Positions 32,852-41,613 are shown, numbered from the stretch's first letter. The stretch: 64,000 bases of DNA from Clostridia bacterium (GCA_017526525.1 JAFXRG010000002.1:62001-126000), one strand, 5' to 3'. Translations and numbers: made by a program. The notes: generated from the letters alone by a model not told the origin.

Positions 32852-33545
32852 TACTTCGGGACCGGTTTGCGGAACGGCGGTGCTGGAGGATGAAAAGGTT
32901 CTGTGCGAATATATTTCCCAGAACCGGAACACGCATTCCGTGAACCTGATGCCCATGACGGAGGCGGCGCTGCTTTCCGCCGGAAAAACCCTGGGGGATA
33001 TGGACGCCATTGCGGCGGTGACAGGGCCGGGAAGCTTTACCGGCGTGCGCATCGGCGTGGCCACGGTGAAAGGCCTGGCCCACGGGGCGGGGCTTCCCTG
33101 CATTCCCGTGGATGCCCTGGAGGCGCTGTGCCTGTCCGCCGGGGAGTTTGACGGGGTGGTCTGCCCCCTGCAGGACGCCCGGGCGGGGCAGGTGTACGGC
33201 GCGGCGTTCCGAAACGGCGAAAGGCTGACGGAAGACGCACCGATGAAGCTGGAGGATTTCCTGGCAAAAACGGCGCCCCTGGGGGAACGCTTCCTGTTTA
33301 CCGGGGACGGAATGCCGGTGCACCGGGAACGGATCCGGGAAGTACTCGGGGATCGGGCCTTTTTCGCCCCGGCCCACCTGAGCTACCTGAGGCCGTCGGC
33401 AGCGGGAATGATTGCGCTGAAAAAGGGCGTCCGGACGGATTACCTGTCCCTGCAGGCTACGTACCTGCGTCCGCCGAACGCCCAGAAAAACAAGCGCCTG
33501 CTGGAAGCGATGGGCCTGGACCGGGAGGAAGCGGAAAAACGATGA
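32832..33545 (+). CDS. tsaB: tRNA threonylcarbamoyladenosine protein TsaB
   Basis: TsaB is the inactive ASKHA-fold scaffold that dimerises with TsaD in t6A synthesis. The 237-residue product starts MNLLVIDTSGPVCGTAVL, with HSVNLMP and AAVTGPGSFTGVRIGVATVK. The ATG at 32832 is inside tsaE and follows GGAGAG by 4-5 bases. It overlaps rimI by 4 bases. tsaD itself is not in the window. Confidence 0.94.
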   Translation: MNLLVIDTSGPVCGTAVLEDEKVLCEYISQNRNTHSVNLMPMTEAALLSAGKTLGDMDAIAAVTGPGSFTGVRIGVATVKGLAHGAGLPCIPVDALEALCLSAGEFDGVVCPLQDARAGQVYGAAFRNGERLTEDAPMKLEDFLAKTAPLGERFLFTGDGMPVHRERIREVLGDRAFFAPAHLSYLRPSAAGMIALKKGVRTDYLSLQATYLRPPNAQKNKRLLEAMGLDREEAEKR

Positions 33546-34072
33546 ATGTAACAATCCGGCGGATGACCACGGCGGACCTGGATGCGGTGGAAGCCATTGA
33601 ACAGGCTACCTTTGCCGTGCCCTGGAGCCGGGAAAGCTTCCGCCAGGAGCTGGAAAGGAATGTGGCCGCCCGCTACCTGGTGGCGGAAACCGGGGGACAG
33701 GTGGCCGGCTACGCGGGCGCCTGGGTCATCCTGGATGAAAGCCATATCACGAATATTGCCGTGGCGGAGGAATTCCGCGGCCGGGGAATCGGCCGGAAGC
33801 TGACGGAGGCGCTGCTGCAGTACCTGAGCAATCTCGGGGCCGTCTATGCGACGCTGGAGGTTCGGGTCAGCAACGAAAGGGCGCAGAACCTGTACAAAAG
33901 CCTGGGCTTTGTCAGCGTCGGAAAGCGGAAACGCTACTATGAAGACAACCAGGAGGATGCCTTCCTGATGGTATGCGAGCACATGCCGGCGGCGCAGGAG
34001 GACTTTGAGGAGGCGGAAACCGTCCGGGAAGCAGCGCCTCCGGAACCGGACGCGGAGGGCACGGAATCATGA
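33542..34072 (+). CDS. rimI: ribosomal protein S18 alanine N-acetyltransferase
   Basis: RimI is a GNAT enzyme that acetylates the N-terminal Ala of S18 using acetyl-CoA. The product (176 residues) starts MNVTIRRMTTADLDAVEAIE, with ITNIAVAEEFRGRGIGRKLT (acetyl-CoA binding R/Q-x-x-G-x-G/A) and EVRVSNERAQNLYKSLGF. An extra acidic tail of about 30 residues follows the GNAT domain. It sits in the tsaE-tsaB-rimI order common in bacteria and overlaps the next gene by 4 bases. Confidence 0.93.
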   Translation: MNVTIRRMTTADLDAVEAIEQATFAVPWSRESFRQELERNVAARYLVAETGGQVAGYAGAWVILDESHITNIAVAEEFRGRGIGRKLTEALLQYLSNLGAVYATLEVRVSNERAQNLYKSLGFVSVGKRKRYYEDNQEDAFLMVCEHMPAAQEDFEEAETVREAAPPEPDAEGTES

Positions 34073-35070
34073 AACGAAAGCTGATGGGGATTGCGGTGCT
34101 GATCCTTTCATTGGCTTTTTTTGCTTCAGCGGCCGGGGATCCCGCCCCTGAATGGGCGGAGGTGCTCCTGAACGACCGGGGATTCCTGGACGGAGGCACC
34201 TATGTGCTGCAGGATCCGGAGGGCGGACACTGGATGTATGTGGACGACTGCCTGCGGGTCCAGGTGGTGCGCACCCGGGAAACGCCCGAACGGGAACGGC
34301 CCCGGGACGCGAAACAGGACTTCCTGTGCTTTACAACGGAAATCTGGTATGATCCGGCAAAGGATCCGGGACCGGTGACCCTGTGGGCGGACCCGGAAAA
34401 GCCGGGGAATACGGGCATCCGGAAAAGCGTCGCGCAGATTGCGCAGGAGCAGCAGGCCGTTTTCGCCGTCAGCACGGACCTGTTTACTGCCCGCATTTCC
34501 ATGCAGACCTGCGGGGTGGTGATCCGCAATGGCCTGGTGCTCCAGGACCGCAGGAACCGGCATTTTCCCGGACAGCGGCCGCCCCAGGATACCCTGGCCC
34601 TCTACGCGGACGGGCATATCGACAGCTTCCTGCCCGCGGAAAAGAAGGCGGAGGAATACCTCTCCGAAGGCGCCCTGCAGGTGTATACCTTCGGGCCGGT
34701 GCTGGTGCGGGACGGGGAAATCCCGGAGGAGGTGCTCCGGTATGACGACCGGGCGCTGAACCCGATGCATGCCTTCGGCATGGCGGAACCCGGGCATTTC
34801 ATCGACGTGCTGTGCGAAGGCCGGCTGAAAAGCGTCAACGGATCCACCGGGGTCATGACGAGCGCCCTGGCGGCCATCATGAAGGACCGGGGATGCCGGA
34901 TTGCGGTGAACCTGGATGGGGGCAGCACCGCGGTGATCGCGTTTATGGGGCAGCAGCTCAACGCCGTGGCGCAGAAGCCTGCCGGACGGGTGACCTGCGA
35001 GGTGCTGGCCTTCGGCCCCGGACGGGCGGAAAAAACCGAAAAGATGCTTGACACGGGATGCGAAGAGTGA
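34069..35070 (+). CDS. phosphodiester glycosidase family (NAGPA/DUF2233) secreted protein
   Basis: This 333-residue protein has a signal peptide (MKRKLMGIAVLILSLAFFAS, cut near SAA-GD). The NAGPA-type domain, about 120-320, contains GIRKSVAQIAQEQQAVFAVS, GVVIRNGLVLQDRR and the hallmark VNLDGGSTAVIAFMG. NAGPA domains cleave sugar-phosphodiester bonds; bacterial members may act on wall teichoic acid or other glycan-phosphodiesters. It is translationally coupled to rimI (ATGA) although that gene is cytoplasmic. Its last codons carry the -35 of the rplU promoter. Confidence 0.85.
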   Translation: MKRKLMGIAVLILSLAFFASAAGDPAPEWAEVLLNDRGFLDGGTYVLQDPEGGHWMYVDDCLRVQVVRTRETPERERPRDAKQDFLCFTTEIWYDPAKDPGPVTLWADPEKPGNTGIRKSVAQIAQEQQAVFAVSTDLFTARISMQTCGVVIRNGLVLQDRRNRHFPGQRPPQDTLALYADGHIDSFLPAEKKAEEYLSEGALQVYTFGPVLVRDGEIPEEVLRYDDRALNPMHAFGMAEPGHFIDVLCEGRLKSVNGSTGVMTSALAAIMKDRGCRIAVNLDGGSTAVIAFMGQQLNAVAQKPAGRVTCEVLAFGPGRAEKTEKMLDTGCEE

Positions 35071-35076
35071 TAAGGT
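35048..35076 (+). promoter_or_regulatory. promoter of the rplU-prp-rpmA operon
   Basis: TTGACA (35048-35053) lies inside the preceding gene and TAAGGT (35071-35076) just past its stop, with a 17-base spacer. Confidence 0.75.
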
Positions 35077-35082
35077 ATCGGG

Positions 35083-35163
35083 GTAAGCCGCTCGGGAGAG
35101 GTCTGTCCAAATGCGCTTGCGCAACCTCAGGATCCCGGCGAGTATGTAAACAGGAGGTGCTGT
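35083..35163 (+). ncRNA. L21-type ribosomal leader upstream of rplU
   Basis: The leader holds nested pairings: CTCGGGA with TCCCGGCGAG on the outside, GAGGT with ACCTC, and a small GCGCTTGCGC hairpin at the tip. It ends at the AGGAGGTG of rplU. Bacillota rplU operons usually carry an autoregulatory L21 leader here. The assignment rests on position and fold, not a covariance match. Confidence 0.6.
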
Positions 35164-35166
35164 CCC

Positions 35167-35475
35167 ATGTATGCTATTATCGCAGCGGGCGGCAGGCAAT
35201 ACCGTGTATCCCAGGGCGATGTGATCTACATCGACAAAGTCAACCAGGAAGCTGATTCTGCAATTTCCTTCGACGTGCTGATGATCGGCGGCGACGGAGA
35301 CGTCAAGGTCGGAAACCCCGTTCTGAAAGACGCCAGGGTTGAGGGCAAGGTGCTCGCGCAGGTAAAGGGTGAAAAGATCACCGTTTACAAGTACAAGAGC
35401 AAGAAGGATTCCAGCCGGAAGATCGGCCACCGTCAGCCTTACACCAAGGTGGAAATCACCGCTATCAAGGCATAA
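35167..35475 (+). CDS. rplU: 50S ribosomal protein L21
   Basis: The 102-residue product starts MYAIIAAGGRQYRVSQGDVI and ends with KIGHRQPYTKVEITAI, both L21 signatures. AGGAGGTG lies 8 bases before the ATG. It is first in the rplU-prp-rpmA operon, the order typical of Bacillota, and shares its last base with the prp start codon. Confidence 0.97.
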   Translation: MYAIIAAGGRQYRVSQGDVIYIDKVNQEADSAISFDVLMIGGDGDVKVGNPVLKDARVEGKVLAQVKGEKITVYKYKSKKDSSRKIGHRQPYTKVEITAIKA

Positions 35476-35810
35476 TGATTTCCGCAATTCTGTATCAGGG
35501 GACGGACGGCCTGACCGCCTGCCGCATTACCGGACACAGCGGACAGGCCGAAGCGGGCAGGGATATCGTCTGCGCCGCGGTTTCCATCCTCGGATGCACC
35601 TGCGTAAACGCGCTGGAAAGCGTCTGCGCCGTCATTCCGGAGATCACGGAGAATGAAGACGGCGTGCTGGCCTTTCAGCTTCCGGAAATGACGCCGGAAG
35701 AAAACGCCAGGGCGCAGATCCTGATGGGAGCCCTGAAGCAGGGGCTCACGGACCTGACGGATGCGTATCCGCACAATGTAACACTGAGGATTCAATCACT
35801 TTCCCATTAA
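35475..35810 (+). CDS. prp: ribosomal-processing cysteine protease Prp
   Basis: Prp removes the N-terminal extension of L27 in Bacillota. The 111-residue product contains the active-site pattern GHSGQAEAGRDIVCAAVSIL, with catalytic His21 and Cys33. It lies between rplU and rpmA as in other Bacillota. The ATG overlaps the rplU stop by 1 base. The matching L27 cleavage motif is present in the next gene. Confidence 0.94.
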   Translation: MISAILYQGTDGLTACRITGHSGQAEAGRDIVCAAVSILGCTCVNALESVCAVIPEITENEDGVLAFQLPEMTPEENARAQILMGALKQGLTDLTDAYPHNVTLRIQSLSH

Positions 35811-35828
35811 AGAACGGAGGAAACGACC

Positions 35829-36128
35829 ATGATGAAGCTTAATCTGCAGCAATTCGCTCATAAAAAGGGAATGGGCTCCACCCGGAACGGCCGCGACAGC
35901 GAAAGCAAGCGCCTCGGACCGAAGCGGGCGGACGGCCAGATGGCCCTCGCGGGCAACATTCTTGTTCGTCAGCGCGGAACCCATATTCATCCCGGCCACA
36001 ATGTCGGCATCGGGAAGGATGACACCCTGTTCGCCAAGACCACGGGGATCGTTCGTTTCGAGCGGCTGGGCAAGGATCGCAAGCAGGTTTCCGTGTATCC
36101 CGTGGAGACCGCGGCCGAGGCTCAGTAA
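35829..36128 (+). CDS. rpmA: 50S ribosomal protein L27 with cleavable N-terminal extension
   Basis: The 99-residue precursor starts [27 protein letters not shown] followed by HKKG is the Prp cleavage motif, so mature L27 starts at His11 or so and places its N-terminus near the peptidyl transferase centre. The rest ([34 protein letters not shown]) is standard. AACGGAGG precedes the ATG. A terminator follows. Confidence 0.97.
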   Translation: MMKLNLQQFAHKKGMGSTRNGRDSESKRLGPKRADGQMALAGNILVRQRGTHIHPGHNVGIGKDDTLFAKTTGIVRFERLGKDRKQVSVYPVETAAEAQ

Positions 36129-36144
36129 TTGAGTTGAAAGAAAT

Positions 36145-36172
36145 GGGCTGTTGCGGTGCAACAGCCCGTTTT
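36145..36172 (+). terminator. Rho-independent terminator of rplU-prp-rpmA
   Basis: GGGCTGTTGC and its exact complement form a 10-bp stem with a 3-base loop, followed by GTTTTCAGTTTT. Confidence 0.85.
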
Positions 36173-36207
36173 CAGTTTTACAGCAAAAAACCGGAGGAGG
36201 GAAAACC

Positions 36208-38205
36208 ATGGAAAAAAAGACTTTCTACATCACCACGCCGATCTATTATCCCTCGGGCAACATGACCATCGGGCATACGTATACCACCGTTGCCGCCGAT
36301 ACCATGACCCGGTTCCGGAAGATGCAGGGCTATGATACGTACTTCCTGACGGGTACGGACGAGCATGGCCAGAAGATCGAGAAAAAAGCGGCGGAAGCCG
36401 GTGTAACGCCGATCCAGTATGTGGACCGGATTGTGGCGGAAACCAAAGAACTCTGGAAGCTGATGAACATTCAGTACGACGATTTTATCCGCACCACGGA
36501 GGACCGTCACGTCCGGATTGTCCAGAAGATTTTCCGCCGGTTCTACGAGCAGGGAGACATTTACAAGGCGGAGTATGAAGGCATGTACTGTACGCCCTGT
36601 GAAAGCTTCTGGACGCCCACCCAGCTGGTGGAAAAGGACGGCGTCAAGGTCTGCCCGGACTGCGGCCGCCCCTGCCAGCCCATGCGGGAGGAAAGCTATT
36701 TTTTCAGGATGAGCAAGTACCAGGACTGGCTCATCGACTACATTGAAACCCATCCGGACTTTATCCAGCCGGCCAAGCGGGCCAACGAAATGCTGACCAA
36801 TTTCCTGCGGCCGGGCCTGCAGGACCTGTGCGTCAGCCGGACCAGCGTCAAATGGGGCATTCCGGTGGACTTTGACGAAAAGCACACCGTTTACGTCTGG
36901 ATTGACGCCCTGAGCAATTACATTACCGCCCTGGGGTACGACACGGAGCACGATGAGCTGTTCCGGAAATACTGGCCGGCGGACATCCACCTGGTGGGCA
37001 AGGAAATCGTCCGGTTCCACACGATTTACTGGCCGATCATGCTGCATGCCCTGGGCCTGCCGCTGCCGAAACAGGTGTTCGGACACGGCTGGCTGCTCTT
37101 CGGCGCGGACCGCATGAGCAAGAGCAAGGGCAACGTGGTGTATCCCGAACCCATCGTGGCGCGCTACGGCGTGGATCCCCTGCGGTATTACCTCATGCGG
37201 GAAATGCCCTTCGGCGCCGACGGAAACTATACCAACGAAAGCTTCCTGACCCGCATGAATGCGGACCTGGCCAACGACCTGGGAAACCTGGTCAGCCGGA
37301 CGGTGGCCATGATTGAAAAGTATTTCGGCGGAGTGATGCCGGCGTGGGACAACAACGCGGAGGAACCCACCGGCGCCGAGCTGAGGAAGCACTGCGCCGC
37401 GCTGCCGGAACTGGTCAATGGGCAGATGGACAAGCTGCAGTTCTCCCAGGCCCTGGCCGAAATCTGGAAGGTCATCGGGGAGTGCAACAAGTACATTGAC
37501 CTGACCCAGCCCTGGATTCTCGGCAAGGATCCGGAAAAAACCGGCCTGCTGGGCAATGTGCTGCTGACCCTGGCGGAATGCGTCCGCTTCACGGCAGTGC
37601 TGATCCAGCCCTTTATGCCCTCCACCCCGGAACGCATTTTCAGCCAGCTGGGGATTACGGATGAAAGCCTGAAAACCTGGGACTCCCTGAAGTGCTTCGG
37701 CATGCTGAAGGACGGCATCCGGGTCTGCAAGGGCGAGGCGCTTTTCCCGCGGATCGACGTAAACAAGGAGCTGGAAGCCCTCAGCGGCGGAAAGCAGGAA
37801 ACGAAGCCCGAGGCAAAGCCGGAAAAGAAGGCCGAAAAGAAGGCCGACAAGAAGCACGAGGAACCGGAATACCCGGCGGAAATCGCCATTGACGAGTTCT
37901 TCCGGTGCAAAATCCAGGTAGCCCGGGTCAAGGCCTGCGAAAAGGTGGAAAAGAGCAGCAAACTGCTGAAATTCACGCTGGGCCTGGGGAAGGACGGCGA
38001 ACGCACCGTAGTCAGCGGAATCCAGAAGTGGTACGCGCCGGAAGACCTGGTGGGCCGCCAGGTGGCGGTGATCACCAACCTGAAGCCGGCCAAACTGGCA
38101 GGCATCGAAAGCCAGGGCATGATTCTGAGCGCCATGGATGACAGCGGCAATCTCCGCCTGATGAGCGTTGAGGAAGGCGTGGAGGACGGTGCCATCATCG
38201 GATGA
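36208..38205 (+). CDS. metG: methionyl-tRNA synthetase with C-terminal tRNA-binding domain
   Basis: MetG charges tRNA-Met. The 665-residue product has the HIGH-type motif TIGH near residue 24, CTPC and CPDCGRPC as zinc-site Cys (about 130-155), KMSKS-type DRMSKSKGN near 300, a helical anticodon domain, a Lys/Glu-rich linker (about 530-555) and a C-terminal EMAP-II/Trbp111 domain (about 560-660; VARVKACEKVEKSSKLL). The ATG at 36208 follows GGAGGAGG by 8 bases; an upstream in-frame ATG would start inside the preceding terminator and is rejected. It overlaps tatD by 4 bases. Confidence 0.97.
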   Translation: MEKKTFYITTPIYYPSGNMTIGHTYTTVAADTMTRFRKMQGYDTYFLTGTDEHGQKIEKKAAEAGVTPIQYVDRIVAETKELWKLMNIQYDDFIRTTEDRHVRIVQKIFRRFYEQGDIYKAEYEGMYCTPCESFWTPTQLVEKDGVKVCPDCGRPCQPMREESYFFRMSKYQDWLIDYIETHPDFIQPAKRANEMLTNFLRPGLQDLCVSRTSVKWGIPVDFDEKHTVYVWIDALSNYITALGYDTEHDELFRKYWPADIHLVGKEIVRFHTIYWPIMLHALGLPLPKQVFGHGWLLFGADRMSKSKGNVVYPEPIVARYGVDPLRYYLMREMPFGADGNYTNESFLTRMNADLANDLGNLVSRTVAMIEKYFGGVMPAWDNNAEEPTGAELRKHCAALPELVNGQMDKLQFSQALAEIWKVIGECNKYIDLTQPWILGKDPEKTGLLGNVLLTLAECVRFTAVLIQPFMPSTPERIFSQLGITDESLKTWDSLKCFGMLKDGIRVCKGEALFPRIDVNKELEALSGGKQETKPEAKPEKKAEKKADKKHEEPEYPAEIAIDEFFRCKIQVARVKACEKVEKSSKLLKFTLGLGKDGERTVVSGIQKWYAPEDLVGRQVAVITNLKPAKLAGIESQGMILSAMDDSGNLRLMSVEEGVEDGAIIG

Positions 38206-38981
38206 CCGAATGGTTTGACAGCCACTGCCATGTGGACGAGGAAAAATTCAATGAAGACCGGGATGCCGTGCTGGCGCGCATGCGCGAGCACGGTATTACC
38301 CGTTTTGCGGTGATCGGCAGCGACATGGAAACCTCCCGCCATGCCATTGTCTTCGCGAAAGAGCATGAGGGCGCCGTGGCCGTGGGCGGCATCCATCCCC
38401 ACGAAGCCAAAGGCTTCCGGGAAGAGGACTGTGAAGAGATTGCCCGGTGGTGGAAAAACGGAGACATCCGGGCCATCGGGGAGATCGGGCTGGACTATTA
38501 CTATGATCTCAGCCCCCGGGACGTACAGCAGGCGGTATGCCGCCGCCTGATGGAGCTGGCCTGGGAGCTGGGCGCACCGGCGGCGTTTCATATCCGCGAT
38601 GCCCACGGGGACATGCTGGAGCTCATGAAGAGCATGAAGGGAAGGCTGACGGGCGGCATTATTCACTGCTTTTCCGGCAGCGCGGAAACCGCGAAGGAAT
38701 ACCTGAAACTGGGCTATTATATTTCCTTTGCCGGACCCCTGACCTTTAAAAAAGCGCCGAAACTCCAGGAGGCCGTGAAGCTGATCCCCCGGGACCGGCT
38801 TCTGATTGAAACAGACAGTCCGTATATGGCGCCGGAACCGGTCCGGGGAACCCGGAATGAGCCGGCGAACGTGCGGTATGTGGGCATGAAGGCGGCGGAA
38901 CTCCGGGGTGAAACGGCGGAGGAAGTCGCTGCGTATACCACCGAAAACGCCATGCGCGTTTACGGGATTTCCGGCCGGTAA
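38202..38981 (+). CDS. TatD-family metal-dependent hydrolase (DNase)
   Basis: This 259-residue TIM-barrel hydrolase starts MTEWFDSHCHVDEEKFNED (metal ligands HxH) and contains GIHPHEAK, IGEIGLDYYYD, FHIRDAHGD, HCFSGSAE and ETDSPYMAPEP, the TatD set in order. TatD proteins are 3'-5' exonucleases acting on DNA or RNA ends. It commonly follows metG, and here it is translationally coupled to it by a 4-base overlap. Confidence 0.94.
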   Translation: MTEWFDSHCHVDEEKFNEDRDAVLARMREHGITRFAVIGSDMETSRHAIVFAKEHEGAVAVGGIHPHEAKGFREEDCEEIARWWKNGDIRAIGEIGLDYYYDLSPRDVQQAVCRRLMELAWELGAPAAFHIRDAHGDMLELMKSMKGRLTGGIIHCFSGSAETAKEYLKLGYYISFAGPLTFKKAPKLQEAVKLIPRDRLLIETDSPYMAPEPVRGTRNEPANVRYVGMKAAELRGETAEEVAAYTTENAMRVYGISGR

Positions 38982-39019
38982 GGATCCTCCGGCCGGGGAG
39001 AACCTGAAAGATCCTTTTT
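38980..39019 (+). terminator. probable terminator after metG-tatD
   Basis: AAGGATC (38980-38986) pairs with GATCCTT (39010-39016), with an inner CTCC/GGGG pairing, followed by TTTTT. The long loop makes it weaker than others here. It overlaps the tatD stop codon. Confidence 0.5.
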
Positions 39020-39041
39020 CCAGAGCATTGGAGCGAGCAGA

Positions 39042-41402
39042 ATGGATAATATGACTCTTCGGGACCTGAAACCGGGAAAAACCGCCCGCATCGAAAGCGT
39101 CGGCGGGGAAGGTGCGCTGCGGCAGCATTTTCTGGATATGGGACTGATTCCGGGCGTGGATGTGACCGTGGTGAAGCTGGCGCCCCTGGGAGATCCCATG
39201 GAGCTGCTGATCCGCGGCTATGAATTGACCCTGCGCCTGGAGGACGCCGCGCAGGTGCGCGTCACCCCGACGGAAAAAACAGACCGGCCCCCGCAGGAAG
39301 CCCGGGAACGGGAAGAGCTGCTGCATCCCGGACTGGGGGAGGAAGGCATTTTCCATCCCAAGGGAACGGGAAACCCGCTTCCGGACGGAACCCTGCTGAC
39401 CTTTGCGCTGGTGGGAAACCAGAACTGCGGAAAAACCACCCTGTTCAACCAGCTGACCGGCTCCAACCAGCACGTGGGAAACTTTCCCGGGGTTACGGTG
39501 GACCGGAAGGACGGCATGATCCGGGGACATAAGGACACCTCCATCACGGACCTGCCCGGCATTTATTCCATGAGCCCGTATTCCAGCGAGGAACTGGTTT
39601 CGCGGGATTTTGTGCTGAATGAAAAGCCCAAGGCCATCATCAATATTGTGGATGCCACCAACCTGGAGCGGAACCTGTACCTGACCATGCAGCTCCTGAA
39701 GCTGGAGATTCCGATGGTGGTGGCGCTGAACATGATGGATGAGCTGCGGGGAAACGGCGGCACCGTGGACATCAACCGGATGGAATCCATGCTGGGCGTT
39801 CCGGTGGTGCCCATTTCCGCAGCGAAAAACGAGGGCATTGACGAGCTGGTGCGGCATGCGATCCATATTGCCCGGTACCAGGAAAAACCCCTGGAGCAGG
39901 ATTTCTGCAGCCCGGAGGATCACGAAGGTTCCATGCACCGGGCGCTGCATGCGGTGAGCCACCTGATTGAGGATCACGCGGAGCGCAGCGGGATTCCGAC
40001 GGAGTTTGCTTCCGCCAAGCTGATTGAGGGCGATGAGCGGATTATCGAGCGGATGGAGCTGGATGACAACGAGAAGGAAATGCTGCGGCATATCGTGCTC
40101 CAGATGGAAAAGGAGCGGGGGCTGGATGCCAGCGCCGCCATGGCGGATATGCGCTTCGATTATATTGAGCGGGTCTGCGAAGCCTGCCTGATTCGGCCGA
40201 AGGAAAGCCGGGAGCATGCCCGCAGCCGGAAGCTGGACCGGGTCCTGACCGGAAAGTTTACGGCGATTCCGCTGTTTATTGCCATTATGGGCCTGGTGTT
40301 TTACCTGACCTTCTTCCTGATCGGACCGCTGCTGCAGGACCTGCTGGCCGGAGGCATCGGGGCGCTGCAGGAACTGGCGGCCAGCGGCATGGAGGGTGCC
40401 CATGTGAACCCGGTGATCCAGAACCTGGTGCTGGAAGGCGTTTTTGATGGAATCGGCAGCGTGGTCAGTTTCCTGCCGCTGATTGTCCTGCTGTTCTTCT
40501 TCCTTTCCCTGCTGGAGGACAGCGGGTATATTGCCCGGGTGGCCTTTGTGATGGACCGGCTGCTGCGGAAGATCGGCCTCAGCGGCCGCAGCATTGTGCC
40601 CATGCTGATCGGCTTCGGCTGCACGGTGCCGGCGGTCATGTCCACCCGGACCCTGCCCAGCGACCGGGACCGCAAAATGACTATTTTGCTGACGCCTTTC
40701 ATGAGCTGCACCGCAAAGCTGCCCATTTACAGCTTTTTTGTGCAGACGTTCTTTCCGGACAACAGCTGGCTGATCATTACCGGCCTGTATCTCCTGGGCA
40801 TTCTTGTAGGAATCCTGGCAGCCCTCGGTTACCGGAAAACCCTGTTCAAGGGAAACGCGGTGCCCTTTGTGATGGAACTGCCCAACTACCGGATTCCCAG
40901 CCCCCGCAACGTCATGCAGCTGCTGTGGGAAAAGGCCAAGGACTTCCTGCAGCGGGCGTTCACGGTGATCCTGATCGCCACCATCGTGGTCTGGTTCCTG
41001 CGGAGCTTTACCTTCCGGCTGAGCCTGCCGGAGAATCCGCAGGACAGCATGCTGGCGACCATTGCCGGCGTGCTGACCCCGGTTTTCAGGCCGCTGGGAG
41101 CGGACTGGGACTGGCGGCTGATTACCTCGCTGATCTGCGGGTTCATGGCCAAGGAAAGCGTGGTCACCATCACCGTGATGCTTTATGCCGGTACGGGCCT
41201 GGCCGGGGCGGTTCAGCCGCTGACGGCGGCGAGCATGCTGGTGTTCTGCCTGCTGTATACTCCCTGCGTGGCGGCCATTGCGGCCATCCGGCGGGAAATG
41301 GGACGAAAATGGGCCTGGTTCACTGTGCTGTGGCAGTGCAGCATTGCATGGCTGGCGGCTGCCGCGGTACGGCTGATCGGCATGCTGTTCGGAGCGGGGT
41401 AA
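39042..41402 (+). CDS. feoB: ferrous iron transporter FeoB with fused N-terminal FeoA domain
   Basis: This 786-residue protein imports ferrous iron. Residues 1-75 form a FeoA SH3-like domain (MTLRDLKPGKTARIESVGGE, FLDMGLIPGVDVTV). The G-protein domain, about 120-290, has LVGNQNCGKTTLFNQLTG, NFPGVTVDRKDG, DLPGIYSMSPYSSEE and NMMDE. The C-terminal membrane region with Gate domains includes GFGCTVPAVMSTRTL and MTILLTPFMSCTAKLPIY, with the conserved Cys residues. FeoA is normally a separate gene. GGAG lies 8 bases before the ATG. No Fur box was recognised in the 60-base upstream gap. The Cys-rich peptide at 41407 follows 4 bases on. Confidence 0.95.
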   Translation: MDNMTLRDLKPGKTARIESVGGEGALRQHFLDMGLIPGVDVTVVKLAPLGDPMELLIRGYELTLRLEDAAQVRVTPTEKTDRPPQEAREREELLHPGLGEEGIFHPKGTGNPLPDGTLLTFALVGNQNCGKTTLFNQLTGSNQHVGNFPGVTVDRKDGMIRGHKDTSITDLPGIYSMSPYSSEELVSRDFVLNEKPKAIINIVDATNLERNLYLTMQLLKLEIPMVVALNMMDELRGNGGTVDINRMESMLGVPVVPISAAKNEGIDELVRHAIHIARYQEKPLEQDFCSPEDHEGSMHRALHAVSHLIEDHAERSGIPTEFASAKLIEGDERIIERMELDDNEKEMLRHIVLQMEKERGLDASAAMADMRFDYIERVCEACLIRPKESREHARSRKLDRVLTGKFTAIPLFIAIMGLVFYLTFFLIGPLLQDLLAGGIGALQELAASGMEGAHVNPVIQNLVLEGVFDGIGSVVSFLPLIVLLFFFLSLLEDSGYIARVAFVMDRLLRKIGLSGRSIVPMLIGFGCTVPAVMSTRTLPSDRDRKMTILLTPFMSCTAKLPIYSFFVQTFFPDNSWLIITGLYLLGILVGILAALGYRKTLFKGNAVPFVMELPNYRIPSPRNVMQLLWEKAKDFLQRAFTVILIATIVVWFLRSFTFRLSLPENPQDSMLATIAGVLTPVFRPLGADWDWRLITSLICGFMAKESVVTITVMLYAGTGLAGAVQPLTAASMLVFCLLYTPCVAAIAAIRREMGRKWAWFTVLWQCSIAWLAAAAVRLIGMLFGAG

Positions 41403-41406
41403 CGGA

Positions 41407-41571
41407 ATGAATATCTGGGATATACTGATTCTGGCGGCGATTGCCTGCGCCGCGGCGGGAGCCTTGCGGATCCTGCGGAAAAAGGGAAAGGGAGGCTCCT
41501 GCTCCTGTGGCTGCGCAGAATGCGGGAAAAGCTGCTGCGAAAAGCGGGAAAACGACCGGAATCCTTCCTGA
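41407..41571 (+). CDS. FeoB-associated Cys-rich membrane peptide
   Basis: This 54-residue peptide has one N-terminal TM helix (MNIWDILILAAIACAAAGAL), a short basic stretch (RILRKKGKGG), and a Cys cluster CSCGCAECGKSCC. This is the layout of the FeoB-associated Cys-rich membrane protein (FeoC-like position) found downstream of clostridial feoB. It starts 4 bases after the feoB stop. The Cys cluster could bind iron or a redox cofactor; function is not established. Confidence 0.85.
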   Translation: MNIWDILILAAIACAAAGALRILRKKGKGGSCSCGCAECGKSCCEKRENDRNPS

Positions 41572-41613
41572 AAACCTTCCGGGGATCCGGCGCATTAAAA
41601 CAGGAGGCACGCC

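Noticed and set aside
38982..39041. Fur box before feoAB
   Set aside because: The 60-base gap has no recognisable 19-bp Fur-type inverted repeat; it is mostly the tatD terminator and the ribosome site.
37227..40403. Long antisense open frame across metG, tatD and feoAB
   Set aside because: Shadow of biased codons; the translation is low-complexity.
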